DNA of 64,000 nucleotides from assembly GCA_037013495.1 (NCBI GenBank), contig CM072810.1, positions 77,422,449 through 77,486,448 of the forward strand, written 5' to 3'. This document shows, piece after piece, positions 25,275-38,169 of the stretch. Every line of letters begins with the position of its first letter. The stretch's first letter is position 1. A program made the position numbers and the translations under genes. Origin of the DNA: Hippophae tibetana (Eukaryota; Streptophyta; Magnoliopsida; Rosales; Elaeagnaceae). The notes under the pieces were generated by a model. That model made no database searches. It was not told the DNA's origin and saw nothing but the letters and a program-made list of their open reading frames with translations.

Positions 25275-28200
25275 TGTGAATAGTATCCATTTTATTTTAC
25301 TTTCTCTTATATTTTTTAAAAAAATATAGATTGAATGAAAACAATAATAAATAACCCTTTGTTGGCACCAATATCTTCATTATAGCTCTTTTGAATAAAA
25401 TGCAAAGTATGTAAAACGGAAATGGTGTGACAAACACATTAAAACCTTGCTAAGTGATGTAAATGATGCCATTTGTGTTAAAAAATGAGGTTCCAAATCA
25501 AGGAATATTAATATTGTGTTAGTCTATACAATCTATGATTTTATATATTGTAATTCTTCTGTCGATAACAGAGTAAACAATTATCGTAGTTATACTTGGA
25601 AGTCATATTTATCAAATGTTTTGTTGTTTTCGAAAATGTGAGCAATATTCCCTTCTTTTTCTCTTCTCTTATATTTTTTAAAGAATAGAGATTGATTGAA
25701 TAAATTAATAAATAACCCTTGGTCGGAACCAATTTCTTCTTTATATCTCTTTTGAATAAAACCGAAAGGAAGTAAAATGGAAATGTTGCAACAAAACGTT
25801 TAAACCCTATTTAAGTGACCTAAACGATGGAATTTATGGACAAAAATGAGTTTCCAAAGCAAGGAAAATTAATATTGTGTGAATCTATACGATCTTCAAT
25901 TTGGTATATTGCAATAGCCGTTTCAATACACGAGTACAAGATTATCGTAGTGAATAGTTGCGACACATATTTATTAATTTATTTGTTGTCTTGGAAAATG
26001 TGAATAGTATCCATTTTATTTTTCTTTCTCTTATATTTTTTAAAGAATATAGATTGAATGAAAAAAATAATAAATAACCCTTTGTTGGCACCAATATATT
26101 CATTACAGCTCTTTTGAATAAAATTTAAAGTATGTAAAACGGAAATGGTGTGACAAAAACATTAAAACCTTGCCAAGTGATGTAAATGATGCCATTTGTG
26201 TTCAAAAATGAGGTTCCAAATCAAGGAATATTAATATTGTGTTAGTCTATACAATCTATGATTTGATATATTGTAATTCTTCTGTCGATAATAGAGTAAA
26301 CAATTATCGTAGTTAATAGTTGGAAGTCATATTTATCAAATGTTTTGTTGTTTTCGAAAATGTGAGCAATATTCCCTTCTTTTTCTCTTCTCTTATATTT
26401 TTTAAACAATAGAGACTCATTGAATAAATTAATAAATAACTCTTGGTCGGAACCAATTTCTTCTTTATTGCCCTTTGAATAAAACCGAAAGGAAGTAAAA
26501 TGGAATGTTTAAACAAAACGTTTAAACCTTATTTAAGTGAGGTAAACGATGGAATTTGTGTACAAAAATGAGTTTCCAAAGCAAGGAAAATTAATATTGT
26601 GTGAATCTATACGATCTTCAATTTGGTATATTACAATAGCCGTTTCAATACACGAGTACAAGATTATCGTAGCGAATAGTTGCGACACATATTTATTAAT
26701 TTATTTGTTGTCTTCGAAAATGTGAATAGTATCCATTTTATTTTTCTTTCTCTTATATTTTTTAAAGAATATAGATTGAATGAAAAAAATAATAAATAAC
26801 CCTTTGTTGGCACCAATATATTCATTACAGCTCTTTTGAATAAAATTTAAAGTATGTAAAACGGAAATGGTGTGACAAAAACATTAAAACCTTGCCAAGT
26901 GATGTAAATGATGCCATTTGTGTTCAAAAATGAGGTTCCAAATCAAGGAATATTAATATTGTGTTAGTCTATACAATCTGTGATTTGATATATTGTAATT
27001 CCTCTATCGATAACTGAGTAAACATTTATCGTAGGTAATAGTTGGACCTCATATTTATCAAATATTTTGGTGTTTTTTAAAATGTGAGCAGTATTACCTT
27101 CTTTTTTCGTCTCTTATCTTTTTTAAAGAATATAGATTGATAGAATAAATTAATAAATAACCCCTATTCAGAACCAATATCTACTTTATAGTTCTTTTGA
27201 ATAAAACCGAAAGTAAGTAAAATGGAAATGTTGCAACAAAACGTTTAAACACCATTTAAGTGACGTAAACGATGGAATTTGTGTACAAAATTGAGTTTCC
27301 AAAAAAAGAAAAATTAATATTGTGTGAATCTTTAAGATCTTCAATTTGATATATTACAATAGCCGTTTCAATACACGAGTACAAGATTATCGTAGTGAAT
27401 AGTTGCGACACATATTTATTAATTTATTTGTTGTCTTTGAAAATGTGAATAGTATCCATTTTATTTTTCTTTCTCTTATATTTTTTAAAGAATATAGATT
27501 GAATGAAAAAAATAATAAATAACCCTGGGTGGGAACCAATATCTTCATTACAGCCCTTTTGAATAAAATCCAAAGTATGTAAAACGGAAATGGTGTGACA
27601 AACACATTAAAACCTTGCTAAGTGATGTAAATGATGCCATTTGTGTTCAAAAATGAGGTTCCAAATCAAGGAATATTAATATTGTGTTAGTCTATACAAT
27701 ATATGATTTGATATATTGTAATTCTTCTGTCGATAATAGAGTAAACAATTATCGTAGTTAATAGTTGGAAGTCATATTTATCAAGTGTTTTGTTGTTTTC
27801 GAAAATGTGAGCAATATTCCCTTCTTTTTCTCTTCTCTTATATTTTTTAAAGAATAGAGATTGATTGAATAAATTAATAAATAACCCTTGGTCGGAACGA
27901 ATTTCTTCTTTATAGCCCTTTGAATAAAACCGAAAGGAAGTAAAATGGAATGTTGAAACAAAACGTTTAAACCCTATTTAAGTGAGGTAAACGATGGAAT
28001 TTGTGTACAAAAATGAGTTTCCAAAGCAAGGAAAATTAATATTGTGTGAATCTATACAATCTTCAATTTGGTATATTACAATAGCCGTTTCAATACACGA
28101 GTACAAGATTATCGTAGTGAATAGTTGCGACACATATTTATTAATTTATTTGTTGTCTTTGAAAATGTGAATAGTATCCTTTTTATTTTTCTTTCTCTTA

Positions 28201-31200
28201 TATTTTTTAAAGAATATAGATTAAATGAAAACAATAATAAATAACCCTTTGTTGGCACCATTATCATCATTACAGCTCTTTTGAATAAAATACAAAGTAT
28301 GTAAAACGGAAATGGTGTGACAAACACATTAAAACCTTGCCAAGTGATGTAAATGATGCCATTTGTGTTCAAAAATGAGGTTCCAAATCAAGGAATATTA
28401 ATATTGTGTTAGTCTATACAATCTGTGATTTGATATATTGTAATTCTTCTGTCGATAACTGAGTAAACAATTATCGTAGTTAATAGTTGGACCACATATT
28501 TATCAAATGTTTTGTTGTTTTTTAAAATGTGAGTAGTATTTCCTTCTTTTTTCTTCTCTTATCTTTTTTAAAGAATAGAGATTGATTGAATAAATTAATA
28601 AATAACCCCTATTCATAACCAATATCTACTTTATAGTTCTTTTGAATAAAACCGAAAGCAAGTAAAATAGAAATGTTGCAACAAAACGGTTAAACCTTAT
28701 TTAAGTGACGTAAACGATGGAATTTGTGTACAAAAATGAGTTTCCAAAGCAAGGAAAATTAATATTGTGTGAATCTATAAGATCTTCAATTTGATATATT
28801 ACAATAGCCGTTTCAATACACGAGTACAAGATTATCGTAGTGAATAGTAGCGATATATATTTATTAATTTTTTTGTTGTCTTTGAAAATGTGAATAGTAT
28901 CCATTTTATTTTTCTTTATCTTATATTTTTTAAAAGAATATAGATTGAATGAAAACAATAATAAAAAACCCTTTGTTGGCCCCAATATCTTCATTACAGC
29001 TCTTTTGAATAAAATCCAAAGTATGTACAACGGAAATGGTGTGACAAACACATTAAAACCTTGCTAAGTGATGTAAATGATGCCATTTGTGTTAAAAAAT
29101 GAGGTTCCAAATCCTGGAATATTAATATTGTGTTAGTCTATACAATCTATGATTTGATATATTGTAATTCTTCTGTCGATAACAGAGTAAACAATTATCG
29201 TAGTTAATACTTGGAAGTCATATTTATCAAATGTTATGTTGTTTTCGAAAATGTGAGCAATATTCCCTTCTTTTTCTCTTCTCTTATATTTTTTAAAGAA
29301 TAGAGATTGATTGAATAAATTAATAAATAACCCTTGGTCGGAACCAATTTAATCTTTATAGCACTTTTGAATAAAACCGAAAGGAAGTAAAATGGAAATG
29401 TTGCAACAAAACGTTTAAACCCTATTTAAGTGACCTAAACGATGGAATTTGTGGACAAAAATGAGTTTCCAAAGCAAGGAAAATTAATATTGTGTGAATA
29501 TATACGATCTTCAATTTGATATATTATAATAGCCATTTCAATACACGAGTACAAGATTATCGTAGTGAATAGTTGCGACACATATTTATTAATTTATTTG
29601 TTGTCTTTGAAAATGTGAATAGTATCCATTTTATTTTTCTTTTTCTTATATTTTTGAAAGGATATAGATTGAATGAAAAAAATAATAAATACCCCTAGGT
29701 GGGCACCAATATCTTCATTACAGCTCTTTTGAATAAAATCCAAAGTATATAAAACGGAAATGGTGTGACAAACACATTAAAACCTTGCTAAGTTATGTAA
29801 ATGATGCCATTTGTGTTCCAAAATGAGGTTCCAAATCAAGGAATATTAATATTGTGTTAGTCTATACAATCTATGATTTGATATATTGTAATTCTTCTAT
29901 CGATAATAGAGTAAACAATTATCGTAGTTAATAGTTGGAAGTCATATTTATCAAATGTTTTGTTGTTTTCGAAAATGTGAGCAATATTCCCTTCTTTTTC
30001 TCTTCTCTTATATTTTTTAAAGAATAGAGATTGATTGAATAAATTAATAAATAACCCTTGGTCGGAACCAATTTCTTCTTTATAGCCCTTTGAATAAAAC
30101 CGAAAGAAAGTAAAATGGAATGTTGATACAAAACATTTAAACCCTATTTAAGTGACGTAAACGATGGAATTTGTGTACAAAAATGAGTTTCCAAAGCAAG
30201 GAAAATTAATATTGTGTGAATCTATACGATCTTCAATTTGATGTATTACAATAGCCGTTTCAATACACGAGTACAAGATTATCGTAGTGAATAGTTGCGA
30301 CATATATTTATTAATTTTTTTGTTGTCTTTTAAAATGTGAATAGTATCCATTTTATTTTTCTTTCTCTTATATTTTTTAAAGGATATAGATTGAATGAAA
30401 AAAATAATAAATACCCCTAGGTGGGCACCAATATCTTCATTACAGCTCTTTAGAATAAAATCCAAAGTATGTAAAACGGAAATTGTCTGACAAACACATT
30501 AAAACCTTGCCAAGTGATGTAAATGATGCCATTTGTGTCCAAAAATGTGGTTCCAAATCAAGGAATATTAATATTGTGTTAGTCTATACAATCTGTGATT
30601 TGATATATTGTAATTCTTCTGTCGATAACAGAGTAAACAATTATCGTAGTTAATAGTTGGAAGTCATATTTATCAAATGTTTTGTTGTTTTCGAAAATGT
30701 GAGCAATATTCCCTTCTTTTTCTCTTCTCTTATATTTTTTAAAGAATAGAGAGTGATTGAATAAATTAATAAATAACCCTTGGTCGGAACCAATTTCTTC
30801 TTTATAGCACTTTTGAATAAAACCGAAAGGAAGTAAAATGCAATGTTGAAACAAAACGTTTAAACCCTATTTTAGTGACGTAAACGATGGAATTTGTGTA
30901 CAAAAATGAGTTTCCAAAGCAAGGAAAATTAATATTGTGTGAATCTATACGATCTTCAATTTGATATATTACAATAGCCGTTTCAATACAGGAGTACAAG
31001 ATTATCGTAGTGAATAGTTGCGACATATATTTATTAATATTTTTGTTGTCTTTGAAAATGTGAATAGTATCCATTTTATTTTTCTTTCTCTTATATTTTT
31101 TAAAGAATATAGATTGAATGAAAACAATAATAAATAACCCTTTCTTGGCACCAATATCTTCATTATAGCTCTTTTGAATAAAATCCAAGGTATGTAAAAC

Positions 31201-34200
31201 GGAAATGGTGTGACAAACACATTAAAACCTTACGTAGTGATGTAAATGATGCTATTTGTGTTCAAAAATGAGGTTCCAAATCAAGGAATATTAATATTGT
31301 GTTAGTCTATACAATCTATGATTTGATATATTGTAATTCTTCTGTCGATAACAGAGTAAACAATTATCGTAGTTAATAGTTGGAAGTCATATTTATCAAA
31401 TGTTTTGTTGTTTTTGAAAATGTGAGCAATATTCCCTTCTTTTTCTCTTCTCTTATATTTTTTAAAGAATAGAGAGTGATTGAATAAATTAATAAATAAC
31501 CCTTGGTCGGAACCAATTTCTTCTTTATAGCACTTTTGAATAAAACCGAAAGGAAGTAAAATGCAATGTTGAAACAAAACGTTTAAACCCTATTGAAGTG
31601 ACGTAAACGATGGAATTTGTGTACAAAAATAAGTTTCCAAAGCATGGAAAATTAATATTGTGTGAATCTATACGATCTTCAATTTGATATATTACAATAG
31701 CTGTTTCAATACACGAGTACAAGATTATCGTAGTGAATAGTTGCGAGATATATTTATTAATTTTTTTGTTGTCTTTGAAAATGTGAAAAGTATCCATTTT
31801 ATTTTTCTTTCTCTTATATTTTTGAAAGGATATAGATTGAATGAAAAAAATAATAAATAACCCTTTGTTGGCACCAATATCTTCATTATAGCTCTTTTGA
31901 ATAAAATCCAAGGTATGTAAAACGGAAATGGTTTGACAAACACATTAAAACCTTACATAGTGATGTAAATGATGCCATTTTTGTTCAAAAATGAGGTTCC
32001 AAATCAAGGAATATTAATATTGTGTTAGTCTATACAATCTATGATTTGATATATTGTAATTCTTATGTCGATAACAGAGTAAACAATTATCGTAGTTAAT
32101 AGTTGGAAGTCATATTTATCAAATGTTTTGTTGTTTTTGAAAATGTGAGCAATATTCCCTTCTTTTTCTCTTGTCTTATATTTTTTAAAGAATAGAGAGT
32201 GATTGAATAAATTAATAAATAACCCTTGGTCGGAACCAATTTCTTCTTTATAGCACTTTTGAATAAAACCGAAAGGAAGTAAAATGCAATGTTGTAAGAA
32301 AACGTTTAAACCCTATTTAAGTGACGTAAACGATGGAATTTGTGTACAAAAATGAGTTTCCAAAGCAAGGAAAATTAATATTGTGTGAATCTATACGATC
32401 TTCAATTTGATATATTACAATAGCCGTTTCAATACAGGAGTACAAGATTATCGTAGTGAATAGTTGCGACATATATTTATTAATTTTTTTGTTGTCTTTG
32501 AAAATGTGAATAGTATCCATTTTATTTTTCTTTCTCTTATATTTTTTAAAGAATATATATTGAATGAAAACAATAATAAATAACCCTTTCTTGGCACCAA
32601 TATCTTCATTATAGCTCTTTTGAATAAAATCCAAGGTATGTAAAACGGAAATGGTGTGACAAACACATTAAAACCTTACGTAGTGATGTAAATGATGCCA
32701 TTTGTGTTCAAAAATGAGGTTCCAAATCAAGGAATATTAATATTGTGTTAGTCTATACAATCTGTGATTTGATATATTGTAATTCTTCTGTCGATAACAG
32801 AGTAAACAATTATCGTAGTTAATAGTTGGAAGTCATATTTATCAAATGTTTTGTTGTTTTCGAAAATGTGAGCAATATTCCCTTCTTTTTCTCTTCTCTT
32901 ATATTTTTTAAAGAATAGAGATTGATTGAATAAATTAATAAATAACCCTTGGTCGGAACCAATTTCTTCTTTATAGCCCTTTGAATAAAACCGAAAGAAA
33001 GTAAAATGGAATGTTGATACAAAACATTTAAACCCTATTTAAGTGACGTAAACGATGGAATTTGTGTACAAAAATGAGTTTCCAAAGCAAGGAAAATTAA
33101 TATTGTGTGAATCTATACGATCTTCAATTTGATGTATTACAATAGCCATTTCAATACACGAGTACAAGATTATCGTAGTGAATAGTTGCGACATATATTT
33201 ATTAATTTTTTTGTTCTCTTTTAAAATGTGAATAGTATCCATTTTATTTTTCTTTCTCTTATATTTTTTAAAGGATATAGATTGAATGAAAAAAATAATA
33301 AATACCCCTAGGTGGGCACCAATATCTTCATTACAGCTCTTTAGAATAAAATCCAAAGTATGTAAAACGGAAATTGTGTGACAAACACATTAAAACCTTG
33401 CCAAGTGATGTAAATGATGCCATTTGTGTCCAAAAATGTGGTTCCAAATCAAGGAATATTAATATTGTGTTAGTCTATACAATCTGTGATTTGATATATT
33501 GTAATTCTTCTGTCGATAACAGAGTAAACAATTATCGTAGTTAATAGTTGGAAGTCATATTTATCAAATGTTTTGTTGTTTTTGAAAATGTGAGCAATAT
33601 TCCCTTCTTTTTCTCTTCTCTTATATTTTTTAAAGAATAGAGAGTGATTGAATAAATTAATAAATAACCCTTGGTCGGAACCAATTTCTTCTTTATAGCA
33701 CTTTTGAATAAAACCGAAAGGAAGTAAAATGCAATGTTGAAACAAAACGTTTAAACCCTATTTAAGTGACGTAAACGATGGAATTTATGTACAAAAATGA
33801 GTTTCCAAAGCAAGGAAAATTAATATTGTGTGAATCTATACGATCTTCAATTTGATATATTACAATAGCCGTTTCAATACAGGAGTACGAGATTATCGTA
33901 GTGAATAGTTGCGACATATATTTATTAATTTTTTTGTTGTCTTTGAAAATGTGAATAGTATCCATTTTATTTTTCTTTCTCTTATATTTTTTAAAGAATA
34001 TAGATTGAATGAAAACAATAATAAATAACCCTTTCTTGGCACCAATATCTTCATTATAGCTCTTTTGAATAAAATCCAAGGTATGTAAAACGGAAATGGT
34101 GTGACAAACACATTAAAACCTTACGTAGTGATGTAAATGATGCCATTTGTGTTCAAAAATGAGGTTCCAAATCAAGGAATATTAATATTGTGTTAGTCTA

Positions 34201-37200
34201 TACAATCTATGATTTGATATATTGTAATTCTTCTATCGATAACAGAGTAAACAATTATCGTAGTTAATAGTTGGAAGTCATATTTATCAAATGTTTTGTT
34301 GTTTTTGAAAATGTGAGCAATATTCCCTTCTTTTTCTCTTCTCTTATATTTTTTAAAGAATAGAGAGTGATTGAATAAATTAATAAATAACCCTTGGTCG
34401 GAACCAATTTCTTCTTTATAGCACTTTTGAATAAAACCGAAAGGAAGTAAAATGCAATGTTGAAACAAAACGTTTAAACCCTATTTAAGTGACGTAAACG
34501 ATGGAATTTGTGTACAAAAATGAGTTTCCAAAGCAAGGAAAATTAATATTGTGTGAATCTATACGATCTTCAATTTGATATATTACAATAGCCGTTTCAA
34601 TATAGGAGTACGAGATTATCGTAGTGAATAGTTGCGACATATATTTATTAATTTTTTTGTTGTCTTTGAAAATGTGAATAGTATCCATTTTATTTTTCTT
34701 TCTCTTATATTTTTTAAAGAATATAGATTGAATGAAAACAATAATAAATAACCCTTTCTTGGCACCAATATCTTCATTATAGCTCTTTTGAAAAAAATCC
34801 AAGGTATGTAAAACGGAAATGGTGTGACAAACACATTAAAACCTTACGTAGTGATGTAAATGATGCCATTTGTGTTCAAAAATGAGGTTCCAAATCAAGG
34901 AATATTAATATTGTGTTAGTCTATACAATCTATGATTTGATATATTGTAATTCTTCTATCGATAACAGAGTAAACAATTATCGTAGTTAATAGTTGGAAG
35001 TCATATTTATCAAATGTTTTGTTGTTTTTGAAAATGTGAGCAATATTCCCTTCTTTTTCTCTTCTCTTATATTTTTTAAAGAATAGAGATTGATTGAATA
35101 AATTAATAAATAACCCTTGGTCGGAACCAATTTCTTCTTTATAGCACTTTTGAAGAAAACCGAAAGGAAGTAAAATACAATGTTGAAACAAAACGTTTAA
35201 ACCCTATTGAAGTGACGTAACCGATGGAATTTGTGTAGAAAAATGAGTTTCCAAAGCATGGAAAATTAATATTGTGAGAATCTATACGATCTTCAATTTG
35301 ATATATTACAATAGCTGTTTCAATACACGAGTATAAGATTATCGTAGTGAATAGTTGCGACATATATTTATTAATTTTTTTGTTGTCTTTGAAAATGTGA
35401 ATAGTATCCATTTTATTTTTCTTTCTCTTATATTTTTTAAAGGATATAGATTAAATGAAAAAAATAATAAATACCCCTAGGTGGGCACCAATATCTTCAT
35501 TACAGCTCTTTTGAATAAAATTTAAAGTATGTAAAATGGAAATGGTGTGACTAAAACATTGAAACCTTGCTAAGTGATGTAAATGATGCCATTTGTGTTC
35601 CAAAATGAGGTTCCTAATCAAGGAATATTAATATTGTGTTAGTCTATACAATCTATGATTTGATATATTGTAATTCTTCTGTCGATAATAGAGTAAACAA
35701 TTATCGTAGTTAATAGTTGGAAGTCATATTTATCAAATGTTTTGTTGTTTTCGAAAATGTGAGCAATATTCCCTTTTTTTTCTCTTCTCTTATATTTTTT
35801 AAAGAATAGAGACTGATTGAATAAATTAATAAATAACTCTTGGTCGGAACCAATTTCTTCTTTATAGCCCTTTGAATAAAACCGAAAGGAAGTAAAATGG
35901 AATGTTGAAACAAAACGTTTAAACCTTATTTAAGTGAGGTAAACGATGGAATTTGTGTACAAAAATGAGTTTCCAAAGCAAGGAAAATTAATATTGTGTG
36001 AATCTATACGATCTTCAATTTGGTATATTACAATAGCCATTTCAATACACGAGTACAAGATTATCGTAGTGAATAGTTGCGACACATATTTATTAATTTA
36101 TTTGTTGTCTTTGAAAATGTGAATAGTATCCATTTTATTTTTCTTTCTCTTATATTTTTTAAAGAATATATATTGAATGAAAAAAATAATAAATAACCCT
36201 TTGTTGGCACCAATATATTCATTACAGCTCTTTTGAATAAAATTTAAAGTATGTAAAACGGAAATGGTGTGACAAAAACATTAAAACCTTGCCAAGTGAT
36301 GTAAATGATGCCATTTGTGTTCAAAAATGAGGTTCCAAATAAAGGAATATTAATATTGTGTTACTCTATACAATCTATGATTTGATATATTGTAATTCTT
36401 CTGTCGATAACAGAGTAAACAATTATCGTAGTTAATAGTTGGAAGTCATATTTATCAAATGTTTTGTTGTTTTCGAAAATGTGAGCAATATTCCCTTCTT
36501 TTTCTCTTCTCTTATATTTTTTAAAGAATAGAGATTGATTGAATAAATTAATAAATAACCCTTGGTCGGAACCAATTTAATCTTTATAGCACTTTGAATA
36601 AAACTGAAAGAAAGTAAAATGGAATGTTGAAACAAAACGTTTAAACCCTATTTAAGTGACGTAAACGATGGAATTTGTGTACAAAAATGAGTTTCCAAAG
36701 CAAGGAAAATTAATATTGTGTGAATATATACGATCTTCAATTTGGTATATTACAATAGCCGTTTCAATACACGAGTACAAGATTATCGTAGTGAATAGTG
36801 CGACACATATTTATTAATTTTTTTGTTGTCTTTTAAAATGTGAATAGTATCCATTTTATTTTTCTTTCTCTTATATTTTTTAAAGAATATAAATTGAATG
36901 AAAACAATAATAAATAACCCTTTGTTGGCACCAATATCTTCATTACAGCTCTTTTGAATAAAATCCAAAGTATGTAAAACGGAAATGGTGTGACAAAAAC
37001 ATTAAAACCTTGCTAAGTGAGGTAAATAATGCCATTTGTGTTCAAAAATGAGGTTGCAAATCAAGGAATATTAATGTTGTGTTAGTCTATATAATCTGTG
37101 ATTTGATATATTGTAATTCTTCTGTCGATAACAGAGTAAACAATTATCGTAGTTAATAGTTGGAAGTCATATTTATCAAATGTTTTGTTGTTTTCGAAAA

Positions 37201-37853
37201 TGTGAGCAATATTCCCTTTTTTTTCTCTTCTCTTATATTTTTTAAAGAATAGAGACTGATTGAATAAATTAATAAATAACTCTTGGTCGGAACCAATTTC
37301 TTCTTTATAGCCCTTTGAATAAAACCGAAAGGAAGTAAAATGGAATGTTGAAACAAAACGTTTAAACCTTATTTAAGTGAGGTAAACGATGGAATTTGTG
37401 TACAAAAATGAGTTTCCAAAGCAAGGAAAATTAATATTGTGTGAATCTATACGATCTTCAATTTGGTATATTACAATAGCCATTTCAATACACGAGTACA
37501 AGATTATCGTAGTGAATAGTTGCGACACATATTTATTAATTTATTTGTTGTCTTTGAAAATGTGAATAGTATCCATTTTATTTTTCTTTCTCTTATATTT
37601 TTTAAAGAATATATATTGAATGAAAAAAATAATAAATAACCCTTTGTTGGCACCAATATATTCATTACAGCTCTTTTGAATAAAATTTAAAGTATGTAAA
37701 ACGGAAATGGTGTGACAAAAACATTAAAACCTTGCCAAGTGATGTAAATGATGCCATTTGTGTTCAAAAATGAGGTTCCAAATCAAGGAATATTAATATT
37801 GTGTTACTCTATACAATCTATGATTTGATATATTGTAATTCTTCTGTCGATAA

Positions 37854-38169
37854 TAGAGTAAACAATTATCGTAGTTAATAGTTGGAAGTCATATTTATCA
37901 AATGTTTTGTTGTTTTCGAAAATGTGAGCAATATTCCCTTCTTTTTCTCTTCTCTTATATTTTTTAAACAATAGAGACTCATTGAATAAATTAATAAATA
38001 ACTCTTGGTCGGAACCAATTTCTTCTTTATTGCCCTTTGAATAAAACCGAAAGGAAGTAAAATGGAATGTTTAAACAAAACGTTTAAACCTTATTTAAGT
38101 GAGGTAAACGATGGAATTTGTGTACAAAAATGAGTTTCCAAAGCAAGGAAAATTAATATTGTGTGAATC
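37854..38169 (+). repeat. Gene-conversion tract in copy 2 (at least 316 bp)
   Basis: At the matching place (22678-22993) copy 1 has an ordinary B unit. Copy 2 differs at about 13 sites, and all of them match the unusual B unit at 26292-26607 and 41468-41783: aaaCaatagagactCattg, tattgccc, gtttaaacaaaacg, gtgagg and others. On both sides copy 2 returns to its own type: ttaCtctat at about 37807, and gtgcgac lacking a T near 38241. The tract is therefore between 316 and about 434 bp, close to one subunit. Confidence 0.85.

Larger units (their letters stand above)
20333..35508. repeat. 15,176-bp tandem segmental duplication, copy 1 (21 dimers)
   Basis: This block is repeated immediately at a shift of 15,176 bp. 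It contains its own 1443-bp duplication at the left, three diverged B3 units (24.9-28.9 kb), A3 and A5 dimers and a near-regular 723-bp series (30.6-35.4 kb). Differences from copy 2 are rare: aaGcaatt (21242) versus aaAcaatt, gcaaAatt (about 21314) versus gcaaTatt, gtgaTAat (about 21548) versus gtgaATat, and gtagCgaat versus gtagTgaat (about 24504/39680). Length divided by 21 gives 722.7, the dimer length. No gene is present. Confidence 0.92.
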
